Assembly (NCBI GenBank): GCA_021018995.1
Contig: CM037596.1
Span: 15,327,501 to 15,391,500 of the forward strand
Source of the DNA: Chloranthus sessilifolius
Lineage: Eukaryota; Streptophyta; Magnoliopsida; Chloranthales; Chloranthaceae
Direction of reading: 5' to 3'
Length of the DNA stretch: 64,000 nucleotides
Positions 1 through 12,200 of the stretch are shown in pieces. Position 1 is the stretch's first letter. Each line of letters opens with the position of its first letter. Below the pieces are notes generated by a model that saw only the letters and a list, made by a program, of their open reading frames with translations, was not told the origin of the DNA and ran no database searches. The translations under genes and the position numbers were made by a program.

Positions 1-26
1 ACTAAAATGGGAGTGCACGGAAAAGA

Positions 27-124
27 TCATACCATCGGTTCCAAAGGTAGATTTCTATCAGCATGCTCAAGAGAATAACATAGCATGTCCATTATTGCCA
101 ACTCCGTCACTGGGTCACATTTGT
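27..124 (-). CDS. Host gene exon 6 (C-terminal helix)
   Basis: The acceptor CGTATTTCAG precedes ACAAATGTGACC, and G|AC gives Asp. The exon encodes [20 protein letters not shown], then DRNLPLEPM. After ATG the bases GTATGATC can be read as Val-stop (TGA at 29-27) or as a splice donor at 32-31. Both fit, and the sequence to the left of the window would decide. Confidence 0.75.
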
Positions 125-3100
125 CTGAAATACGGATGAAAGGAAAAAAAAAGGTTGACCATCACCACATGAATTGATCAATAATATATGAAGAGTTGAA
201 TAGTTTCAGAGGTAGCACCTGGGATGTCAAAAATTTGTTTAGTTGGCGGAACGCCAAGCAATGCTCCCAAATACACACGGACACGAGCACGTTCGGAGAG
301 CGAAAGTTCATCACCATGGGTGACAGCTACAACAGGCTTGTCATCTGCAAAAATGAGGTGCCCATACAAAATATATACTAAACGACCAAAGCTCTAGCTT
401 CCACTCCCATTATTTATTCATCAAAAACCATTTAAGAAAAAGCTGGCACTAATTCGTGTATACCTAGTAATTGTCGGTGTGTGAACAATAATTTCATTAA
501 TTAATGCGTGATATTTTTTCTTAAATAGGTGTGCACATAGCTTAATTGGGGTGTGATCAGTAGTTTCTGTAAATGGAGAGGTATAAGGTAAATAGGAGCG
601 TGGTAGTAGCAGCCCTCTAAAGGAAATATGATCTTTAAATATGATTTTTATTTTGTAACAAAAAAAAAAAAACTTGTTCTAAACGTGTTACCAAGGTTTT
701 ATGGGAAAAAGCAACTAATATGAATTTTTTCAAAGAAAATGCTGATTTTGATAACTAGCTTCTAGTAATAAATATTTATAAAGTTCACTAAGCATTAAAG
801 GGCTGAGGACTTGAGCAACAGAAATGGGTGCATCCTCAGTATTTAACTTTTACGAGAGAGTGTGGGACTTGGCTGTAAATGGGTGCTACTTGGTTAAGAG
901 GATTTATCAATTCTCGAGTCGAAGACATCTCTTTCACATGCCCTGGGTGGGAATGTGAAAGTTTACCCCTACCGCCCAAATATTCTGCCTTCAGCTGGTG
1001 TGTGGCGTGGAATCACCTTAAGAACCATGACGTGCTTCAGGGATAATGAGTCGACAGACCATTTACTAATTCACTGTGGGGATGCCTACAAGATTTGATC
1101 CAATGTCCTCCATAGGTTTAGATTGAATTCCTACTTTGCAAGATCGTGTGGTGTGTTGAGCTGCTGGCATCCGCTCTTTCTGAGGATAGATTGAACCTAT
1201 TTCTGTCCTGTGGTCCCTTGCTTTATGTGAGACGTTTCACGCGATTTGGCTAGAGCAGAACTCACATATTTTCAACAAACAATGGAGACTCAGCTCTAAG
1301 GTTCTTGTTTCAGCTTGGGAATTTCTCTCAGTTGAGTTAAAAGTAAAGGTTTTACATTAGGGTTAGCATTAGTGAAGAAAGGAGATGGAGAAAAATAGTG
1401 TGGTGTTGTTCACACATCCCAATGCATTAATAGTATATATATGAAAGCGAGTAAGTGCTACTAACTACACACCCACCCCATATAACTCCTAACATACCCA
1501 CTAATATAATTACATGACTCAAAAATTTGGGCATTGTCTTCGCCTCTCTTTGTTGGGTGGACAAGAGGATCTTTGCTCCGTGACTTGTCAGTGTTATTGG
1601 ACCCAGGGTTATAGTACAGAAGCGTTGTTGGCCGTGCCTTTTGCTCGTTATGGTATCGACTGGCTCGCTCCTTGGCGTTCCCCCTCATTGGTGATGGTGA
1701 TGCCGAAGATGGTGGACGGGTATCCCCGCTTGGGCAACTAGTGGTTTTTAGCTCCTTGCTGTCCTTTTTTCATTTTTTTTTGTCTGCCCTTTTTTTCTCT
1801 TTTTTGTTGTCTTCTCTTTCTTTTGCGCCCTCACTCCCTCGCTAAGTTTAATCTTGATGTATTTCATTTTAATTAATGAAATTGTTTGTGTTGATTATAA
1901 AAGATATATATGATGCCAGGTGGAATTTGCTCTTTAATTGCTAAATCACTGTCGATTAAGGTGTGACTCAAAATCCTTTACCCTCTTTATCTCTTCTTAA
2001 ATTCGAGATTTTCTCCTTGTATCACATCAAGTGGTATCAAAGCAAGTAGACCCTTGATCTATGGTTCCCATGTGCCTTAATGTGCATGAAATGTGATGCC
2101 ACCTCGTGGTAATAGTGGGAGAGGGAGACAACGTCACAGAGGATGGAAAGACATCATTCAACAATTCAACAACAAATAGATCTCTGAGCACAACAACTGT
2201 TGCACCGAGACACAATTCTAACCCCTCTCTGAATAGAGATTCCTTTTGATCAAGCCTTGGATAAGAGAATGATCGACCATCCATGGATGGTCATAATTGG
2301 GACGCTAGATGAAAGCGTGATAGCTGAAGAGTCATGATCATAGAATCCAAATTGAAATTTCAGCTTTTCATGGGGGATCGCAACCCGATGAAATTTTGAA
2401 TTGGTTGGAAAGTATCAAAAACTTCTTTGGGGGAAAGAACAAGTAGAAGATAGTAAAGTAAAGTTCCTACAAGTTGGAAGGACATGTGCAATTATGCTGG
2501 AAGCAAAGGGACAATATCAATTTGGACATGAGAGACATTGAAATGTAAATTACGGAAACATTTTTTTCCTTTCGACTAAAACATTTTCATCCAAAGGCTT
2601 CAACAGTTGCAACAAGTTAACAAGGCCATTTCTGAATACATTACAGAGTTCAAGCATTTACTCATTCAGAACCAGGGTAGGAGTGCGTTTTGCTACATGT
2701 ATGTTAAGAAGTCATAGTTTTGTACAAAATCTTGACATTTATTTGCTTTTGGCAAGTAATAAGTAAAGTATTTTTTCTGGTCATTTTCGCTACAAACTTA
2801 ATCTAACATGCCATCTATATATCTATCTATAACTACATCTACATCTACGGATGTCGATGTTTTAGTTTGCAAACATTGATTGAGTATAAAGGGAAATAGG
2901 ACCAAAATACTAGAATAGTACACGGGAATAATGGAAATAAAACCTCTCGCTTTTTACGCACGAAGTGGCCACTCTCTGGATTTGTCACACTTGGCAACCC
3001 AAGCCTTTGACCATCGCACTCAGCAATGGCCCCTCAACATGATCTAACAAAAAATTACAACAATGATGATAGTGACATTGAAATGTCTGTACGAATGACT

Positions 3101-6100
3101 TCAGCCAGGGAGCCACAGGTACCTAAGAGTACACCTAAATTGTTAATACGTGAAAGAACAATTTGTCAAATTGGGGATAGAATCTCACTGAAGGGAAACA
3201 AATATATATTCATATATATTATATATGAGGCCCGGGATGTTACCTATGAAGGTAGTGTTTGGACGCTACGTTGAGCCAGCCGGGCGCCACATGGCACCCA
3301 CCCCGAGGATTGGGTGCCATGGAAACTTACCCAAGGTTGATCAGATGCACTCTAAAAAGAAATTGAAAAGGGTGCTTTTCCACCGTTGATATTGGGTCAA
3401 AGTTGGAAAAAACTAAATGCACCATGTTATTAGGTGACACGTGGTGACATGTGGCAAGTGCCAGTCAAACTAAGTCCAAAATTATCAATAGAGAATGTAC
3501 ACTGGATCATGACTCTGTTTCAAATTCAAATCACTATTTGAATTTGAATATGCAGTGCATGAAGTCTGGAGGCATTAGCATTGGGAGCGCAATCTGTTTT
3601 ATTATTTTTGTAAATGCTTTAAACTAAATCCCCGAGGATTATCTCAGAAACATGAAAATTAAGGAAAATATTCTCAAAAATATTATTGTACAAATATCTT
3701 TTGTGGTATCAGAGCTTAATGTCTAATGACGTGATTTATCTTCCTCTTCCGATATTTTTTTTTTCTACATGACTGCTCAAGTCCTCTCATCAACATCTTC
3801 AACCTTGTTTTGATCAAGCTCAATCGACAAAACTATGTGTTGTGGTTGGCACAATTTGTTCCGGTTCTTAAGAGCACGCATCTATTCGGTTATGTGGATG
3901 GACCCATTGTTGCACCCGATAAGTTTGTAATCGGTGAAGATGGTGTTCCAAAGTCCTTTGCTACAGTTACAAGATCAACAACTTTTAAGTTGGATCAATG
4001 CAACTCTGACATCTAGTGTGTTATCAACGGTTGCTCGACTTACTTCGTTGCATGCCGTATGGCTTTCGCTTGAACGTCGGTTTGCTTCTCAATCACAGTC
4101 TCGGGTACTGCAACTATGGAATCACCTCCAAACTACCAAACGTGGTGACTCATCTATCTCGGACTATCTAGAAAAGGTGAATCATATTGCAGATAACCTT
4201 GGACTCGCAGGCAAACTGATTGATGATGATGATTTCATAACTCTCATTATGAACGGTGTTGGTCCGTTATATGAGTCGGTGGTTAAATCTGCTCAAGCTC
4301 AAGAGAAACCTATTACTCTCAATGATCTTGCCGGTCTTTTGCTTAGTGCTGAAATGCGTCTTGAAGAGCAAAATGTCGTTCCATCTTATTCTCCGCCTAC
4401 TACCTTGTTTGTTTCTAAAAACAAGTCCTCCCGCTGCGGGAAAGGTGGTGTATCATATAAAAATCAGGTCTCTTCTCATCCGAAAGAGACATCATCTGTC
4501 ACAATTCGAACAATTCGTATTCAACCAGGCCAATTTGTCAGTCTGTGCTCCCCCGGGCCATTCGGCGATTAATTGCTCTCACCGAGTGGATCATGCATAT
4601 GAGGGTCGTGTTCCTACAAAGAAACTTGCAGCCATGGTCGCTACGTCCCGTCTTTCTTCAAGTGATCAAGCATGGATCACAAACACGGGTGCCTCCACTC
4701 ATGTGACCTCCAATCTCGCAAACCTCTCCAGTCACAATCAATATAATGGTCCTGATAAAGTGGTTGTGGGTAATGGATCAGGTTTGGATAGTTCACATAT
4801 TGGTTCCACTTCCCTATCTCATCATTCATCCAAGTTTGTTTTAAATAATGTCTTACATTGCCCAGATGTCTCATCTAATCTGCTTTTAGTCAATCAATTT
4901 TTTCGCGGTAATCATTGTTATTTTATCTTCTCACCAACTAATTTTCTTGTGAAGGATCTCATGATGGGGAGGACATTTTTCCAAGGGCGGAGTGAAAATG
5001 GGTTGTATCCCATCCATTTCAATAATTTTGTTTCTAATAAACAACGATCTCTCTTTGCTTTGATTGGAGATCATGTGGTTTGGTCTACGTGGCATCAAAG
5101 ATTGGGCCATCTGGCTCCATCTATTTTAAAGTGTTTAGCTTCTAGTTTGTGTTTTAAGGGAACTGTTAATAATAATCACTGTTGTACTTCATACCATATT
5201 GCCATTTGTTTCTTCAACTTCGATTGCATCATGTCCTTTGCAATTGATTCACATGGATGTGTGGACTACACCATGTCAGTCCGTGAGCAGATCCAAATAT
5301 TATTTACTTTTTGTGGATGATTATTCTAGATACATATGGATCTATCGTATGCGATTTAAGCACGAAGTTTTTCAAAATTTTGTGATTTTTAAAAAGTATG
5401 TTGAGAAGTTTTTCTCCGTTTCAATTAAAAGTCTTCAAAGTGACGGTGGAGGCGAGTATACAAGTAGACGGTTCAAGGACTTCCTTTCCTCTAATGGAAT
5501 CGTGCACCGTTTATCTTGTCTGCATACACCCGAGAAAAATGGGCTTGCAGAACGAAAAAACCGCCATATTGTTGACATGGGTCTCACTCTCTTAGCAACT
5601 GCAGAAATACCCAAAGAATATTAGGTAGACGAGTTTAATATTGTCGTCTACTAAGATCTTGGGCCATATATCACCATATGAGCGATTGTTTCATAAAACT
5701 CCATATCTAAGGCCTTATAATCAACATAAATTGGACTTCCGATCTACAAAATGCAATTTTCTTGGATATTCCTTGAATCATCAAGGATATCAGTGCCTTG
5801 ATCAACAAACGGGTCGTGCTTTGCTTTCGCGACACGTTATGTTTAATGAAAGTGAATTCCCATTTCAGAAAGGATTACAACATCCATTTTCACAATGCTC
5901 TCTAGAAGCATCTTCACCATTAGTCAATATCCCTCATTCATCATTACCATTGGCCATCAATAGTCTCTCATCCTCACTTTCTTTACCCCTACAATCTGAT
6001 CCACCTTCTACTACATTGCTTGTTTCTGAACAAAGCTCTCTTTCTAACACACCTATCCAACCATTGGATTCCCCTTCATCCACACCTTTGTTACTTGTTG

Positions 6101-9100
6101 TTTCTCATCCAACCCAAAATCCTCACACCATGGTTACTTGTCCTCAAGTTGGAACACGTAAAACCCAAAATATGCATTAACCGTCACTGTGGACCAATAT
6201 CCTAGTGAATCGACCTGTTTTACCCGGGCCTCAAAAAATCCAAAATTGCATTCTACAATGGAGTTTGAGTTTGATGCACTCTTAACGCAATGGCACATGG
6301 TCATTGGTGCCCCTTTCTAAGGATATGAATATTCTTTCAAATAAGTGGGTGTAAAACTTAAAAAGCGATCTGATGGCTCGATTGATCCTTATAAGGCACG
6401 CCATGTGGAAAATGGTTTCATCAACAACAAGGCATTGATTATTTTGAGACATTTAGTCCGGTGGTGAAACATACTACAATCCCTACAATCCTCACACTTG
6501 CGATGAATCACAACTGGCCTATTCATCAACTGGATGTGCAAAATGCCTTCTTGCACGGTTTTCTTAGTGAAGAAGTTTACATTCGACAGCCACACGGGTT
6601 CAAATATCCTAATTGTCCTCATCATGTGTGCTTCCTTCATAAGTCAATCTATGGTTTAAAACAAGCGCCTCGGGCTTAGTTTAAGTGCTTCTCTGATTAC
6701 CTTGAAGATCTCAGTTTTGAAGGATCTAAAGCCGATTATAGTCTCTTCACTTATCCTCGTCAAGAAGTTTTGCTTATTCTTCTTGTCTACGTAGATGACC
6801 TAATAATAACTGGGAAGTCTACTTATCTTCAATGGCTCATTTATAAGCTTGGAAAAGTTTTTGCGATGAAAGATCTCAGATCTTTGCATCACTTTCTCGG
6901 TATTGAAGCTATGTTCTCATCTACTGGCCTTCATCTAAATCAAACGGCTTACGTGGTCGATCTACTACGTCGCATTAATATGATTGACGCTAAGCCGACC
7001 TCTTCTTCAGCGGCTTCAGCAGCTACTGGCACAAAACTATATGACGCGGGACGGGAACCCTAAAATGCGTAAATATGATGTTTTGCGATTTTGTCGAAAT
7101 TAAATAAAATTAAATCAAGCTTAATCTCAAAACTATCTTAAATACCTTAGGGTTCAAAGAATTCAGGTTGGTAGGTCATGCAAGATCCAGTTAGGGTCCA
7201 GTCCAATGCGCAAGTACTATTAGATTTGAAGCGAGATCGGTCTAGAGATAGAACTCTAGCTTTTTCCAGGCTTGGGCGTTCGTCTTTGATCCGATGTAGA
7301 TTCGCAGGCTCTAACTAGGGCTTTGGAAATAGGTGTATGGTTTTGTAATGGGCTTATGGTTTGATTTATGGCTTAGAAAAGGATTTTGGGCTTTGTCTGA
7401 TTTAGGATTCGAAAAGGGATTTATGATTTTAGGGATCAAAAAATCAATAGGTTAAGATCTAGGAAAAACCAGCAGGGATCAATAAGGCAAAAGATTCAAA
7501 GAAGACAGTGATAGCTAATAGAGAAAATAAACAGATAGCTTTTGGGAATCACTCCCTTGGCCTCACACCAAACCCATCTCAGGCAAAGAATATTCAAGCA
7601 TAAAAGCATTCAAAATATTCAATAACTAATTAAAAAGTTTTTTCAAGCCTCAATATATAGGCTACCAATAATTAAATTCGAAATAAAGAGTCCTAATACT
7701 AATAAAACACTAAAAAGGAAAGTTTTCGCAATAAAAAACTTAAAAATAGAAGTCCCGTCACGACGTCCACGGATGTCCGTAGTGCCCCACGGACTTCCGT
7801 GACCTACGGACAGTGAGGGGGCAAAATCACAAATGTCCGTCACCACGGACGTCCGTCACTATTCACGGATGTCCGTCACTATTCATGTGAACAGTAACCT
7901 TTTTTTTTTTTTTTTCTAAAGTCGAAATTCTGTTGCGGTTCAACTTCAATACTTTTGATCTTGACGTTCCCCGTCACTATCACCTTTAGATGGAGACCGG
8001 TTTGATGATTCGAGTGAATACCACAGTATTGTTGGTGCCTTGCAATACCTCACACTAACGAGACCTGATATTGCTTTTGCGGTGAACCAAGGGTGCCAAT
8101 TTATGCACACACCAACAACTTCTCATTGGGCTGCTGTTAAGAGAATTCTTCGTTACATCAAGGGTATGTCTGATCATGGACTACTATTTTGGGTGGGTTC
8201 TGTTGCTCTTCGTAGTTATTCAGATGCCAACTATGTTGGATGCCCGTACGATCGGCGATCTACTGGCGGATATTGTGTTTACTTGGGCTTCAATCCTATC
8301 TCTTGGAGTGCGAAGAAACAACTAACGGTATCTCGATCTAGTTCTAAGTCTGAATATTGACAATTAGCCCAGACAGCTGCTGAATTCTCTTGGCTCTGCT
8401 CTCTATTTCGAGATTTGCGGATTCGACTCTCCGATACTCCCATTATTTAGGGCGACAACATCAGCTTGATTGCTCTTGCATCAAACCCTGTTTTTCATGC
8501 CCGCACAAAACCTTTAGAAGTTGATTATCATTATGTCCGTCAGTCCGTGAAAACGTAGTCAACAAGGAGTTAGACATCCGGTATATTCACACCCTTGATC
8601 AAATTGTCGATATTTTCACTAAGGGGCTTTCATCGATACGCTTCAAATTGCTTCGAGACAAACTCATGGTTCGGCCCCAACCCATTCACTTGCGGGGGTG
8701 TATTAGGTGACACGTGGTGACATGTGGCAAGTGCCAGTCAAACTAAGTTCAAAGTTATCAATAGAGGATGCGCACTAGATCATAACTCTATTTCAAATTC
8801 AAATCACTATTTGAATTTGAATATGCAGTGCGTGTGAAGTCTAGAGGCGTTAGCATTGGGAGCCGCAATCTGTTTTATTATTTTTGTAAACTCTTTAAAC
8901 TAAATCCCCAAGAATCAAGGGATAATCTTATCTTTGTATTGCTATTTATACACACACTCAGATACATGAAAATTAATGAAAATATTCTCAAAAATATTAT
9001 TGTGCAAATATCTTTTACGTGTATGGGGGTGAACCAAGATACTTGGTCTATGATTTGAAGGGCAAACAAGTTCCAAAAAAATTTCTAAAACCTTAGGAGA

Positions 9101-9204
9101 TTGGCTGAACCCTTGGAGGATGTGGTGCAACTAGCGATCATGTGCCACATGGCACTTGATCTAGCAGTATAAGGTAGCATTAAAATACTATTTAAAGGTA
9201 CCGT

Positions 9205-9235
<31 letters not shown>

Positions 9236-12200
9236 GGATGACAAAAAAGATGATCCATCATCCCTAAAGAAAGAAAAGAGTGTTCATCACAGACAACACA
9301 CTTAAGTATAAATAGTTGTTTTTTTTTATCAGTAAACTGAAGTATGAATAGTTAAATATAATGCCTCTAACAACAGTCATTTGCGAAATGGAGCCAAAAA
9401 ACTAATGCACAATAGGGAAAAATGAAAAAAAAAATGCCAATAAAAATTAATGAATAAAACAGAAACAAGTTCAGATATGATCATGCTAGTATAAAATAGT
9501 CAATGAAATGGAGAGTAGGCAATATTTTTACCTTTAAAGGTCAAGTATGGGCAGTTGAAGGCCTTAGTGAGCATCCTGGCATATTGTGTACTATAAACAT
9601 TATCCATGGATTTTAGAACTGAAAGTCCGTCGACGACAAAAATAACGAAGTTAACTTTTCTAGTCTTAGAGAAGAGGCTATAGTTTGTCCATCGTTCTTT
9701 CCATTTCATTGCCGTCGAATTTGGATCATCAGAAAGTCTGTTTAGAAAAAACTATCGAATCAGTAATGGACTCCGAAACCAAAATACTTAAAAGAACTAA
9801 AAAGGGAGTTCCGAAGTTCAAAATTCTAACCGCTTGACCAACTGTCCATGCCGAACACCATTTTTCATCCAACTCTCGATGAATGTCAGATTTTCCTGAT
9901 CGTCTGTTGTTAAGCTACGAGTGTCATATAGGCAGAAGGAAGTTGAACTTCTCGGAATCATATATTCCTGCAGAAAGCTAGTTCCATCCCCAACAGAAAA
10001 GTTATCTGAAAGCACGACCAACTCTTTTTGTTATCACAAATCTTATTGCTCGTTAACAGAATCTAGTCAACTATTTGAAATTAACAAAATAGAGTTTGAC
10101 TAAATACTTCTTTTTTTTTTTTGATGAATTGCGAATTCATTAAAAAATAAGCAATTAATTGCACATCACAAGGTTTGAACCTAGAACCTAACTTTCACAA
10201 AGCACTAAGCCAACCACTAGAGCAATTCACTAAGATATAGTTTGACTTTGAGTTGACTAAATACTTACAAGATACTTGTGCCCTATCTGATGCAAACTTG
10301 TCACTTTCGAACAAACTCGAAATTCTGTTCAATAGACTACTTTTCCCGGATCCTCTCGGACCAATCAACATGAGCGTTGTAGTTTCCGGAATGGCATAAT
10401 CAATCTTCGTCATGCCACCAACCTTTTCAATCCAAGCACCGGGTTTGTAGCTGTAGAGATAAAAAATACCATATCTAGTAAACAAAAATGCAGGCAAAAT
10501 AATACCATGAGATTGAGAAGTAACCAGTTAGGCCACATGGCAAACATCTTTGATTATTGAAAGTGTTTCATGTGGATGGTCATCACTTGTACCACACTCA
10601 GCCCAAAAATACTCATATAGGGGAGTATTGGAACCATCTTATCAAAGTTATTTAATATGAACCATTGGGTAGAATTAAGATGAACCATTGAATAGATATG
10701 AACAACACTACAATGATGGATGGTTCCAATTGATGGGGACGCCACATACATGGACATTGGATTCGGACCGCATCGTTTCAACCGGCGTAGAAAGAAGCAG
10801 CGTAATGGAAGTCAAAGCTAGGGAAAGATGGAAATTTTGGAGAAAGAGGATGAGGAAGAACTTTAGGAACTGCGAAATTTCGATTGAAATTTTGATCGAT
10901 CGAATGTCGACAGCAACATTCATAGACATGTGAATTTCGATCGATTGATTTTCAATTTCGATCGATCGATTTTCAATTTCGATTAATCGAATTCGTGCCA
11001 AGTTATTTTAGTTGTTTTAGGAGTTGAGTTTCGAACTTTTGTTTCAAAAGTTTATTTGTCTTTATTTAATATTCGTTTTAGGGTTTTCTTTTATTGTAAG
11101 ACATCCTATATAAGGTCATTAAGAAGAACATTGTAGTTAGTTGATTGAATATTGAATGCTTTTATGCTTGAATATTTTCTGCCTGAGATGGGTTTAGTGT
11201 GAGGCCAAGAGAGTGATTCCCAAAAGCCATTGTTATCTTCTCTATTCTATTTGCTATTTCTCGATCTATGATTGCATTCTAAAACCATAGCCTAATTGTT
11301 TCCTTGCTTTCCCAAAACCCTAAACCCTTTTGAAACCCTAATTCAAACATAGCTGACACCCATTCCAAACCATAAACCGATCCGAAAACCATAAACCTAT
11401 TGCAAACCGCAAATCCTTTTCACGATCCAACTTGGGGATCTGTGAATCCACATCGGACCGAAGACGAGCACCTAAGCCTAGAAAAAGCTAGAGTTCTATC
11501 TCCAGGCCGATCTCGCTTCGACCCAAAAAGTACTTGTGCATCGGACTGGACCCTACTTGGATCGCGTGTGATCTACCCAGCAAAATTTCTGCAAAACCCT
11601 AAAGGTATCAAAGATAATTTTACGATTAAACTTTATTTAATTTCATTAATTTCGAAAAATCTGCATAAAAATCATATTCCTCATTTTAGGGTCGTTGTCC
11701 CGCGTCAGTTTTTGGTATCAGAGCCCTAGGTTTTCTAGGTTAGAGCATCTTTGCTTGTCATATTTATTTTATTGTATTGTTTTCCCTTTTTGAGTTCATA
11801 TTGCATTCCATATTAGAACCCTAATAGACTTTGTGATCACCATGGGTTTGGATGAGGTTCTTAATACTCTGAGAGCTATGCGAGAAGAATTGGGTGCGAT
11901 TAATGCACGTCTGAATACCATTAAGCAAGCTCAAACATCTCTAGAAGTTGGTAATGATAGATTGCGTGATCGAATCAACCAACTGGAAGCGATGGGTGGA
12001 CTTAAAAACCAACACCAAGAGCGTGAGTGTCCACACTTTGAACGTAATGGTCGCCAAGACAACTGGAACCGTAGGGATCATCGTAGATATGACTATGACC
12101 CCGAAGTTCAACTCCTTAAGAACGTCCGAGAGTTGAGATTCTGACTTTCGATGGAAGAATGGACCCTACCGTCTTCCTCGATTGGCTTTCTGACATGGAC

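Larger units (their letters stand above)
3425..9020 (+). mobile_element. Ty1/Copia LTR retrotransposon, decayed, inserted in host intron 4
   Basis: Two direct LTRs (3425-3703 and 8699-about 9019) bound an internal region with a tRNA-iMet primer site, a gag (UBN2-type) gene, and pol in Copia order: protease, integrase, reverse transcriptase, RNase H. Frameshifts and stops break every domain. The protease active site reads NTGA instead of DTGA/DSGA. A reverse-oriented solo Gypsy LTR interrupts the RT/RNase H region. A clean 5-bp TSD is not visible, probably because the LTR ends have mutated. The element lies in the opposite orientation to the host gene. Confidence 0.92.
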
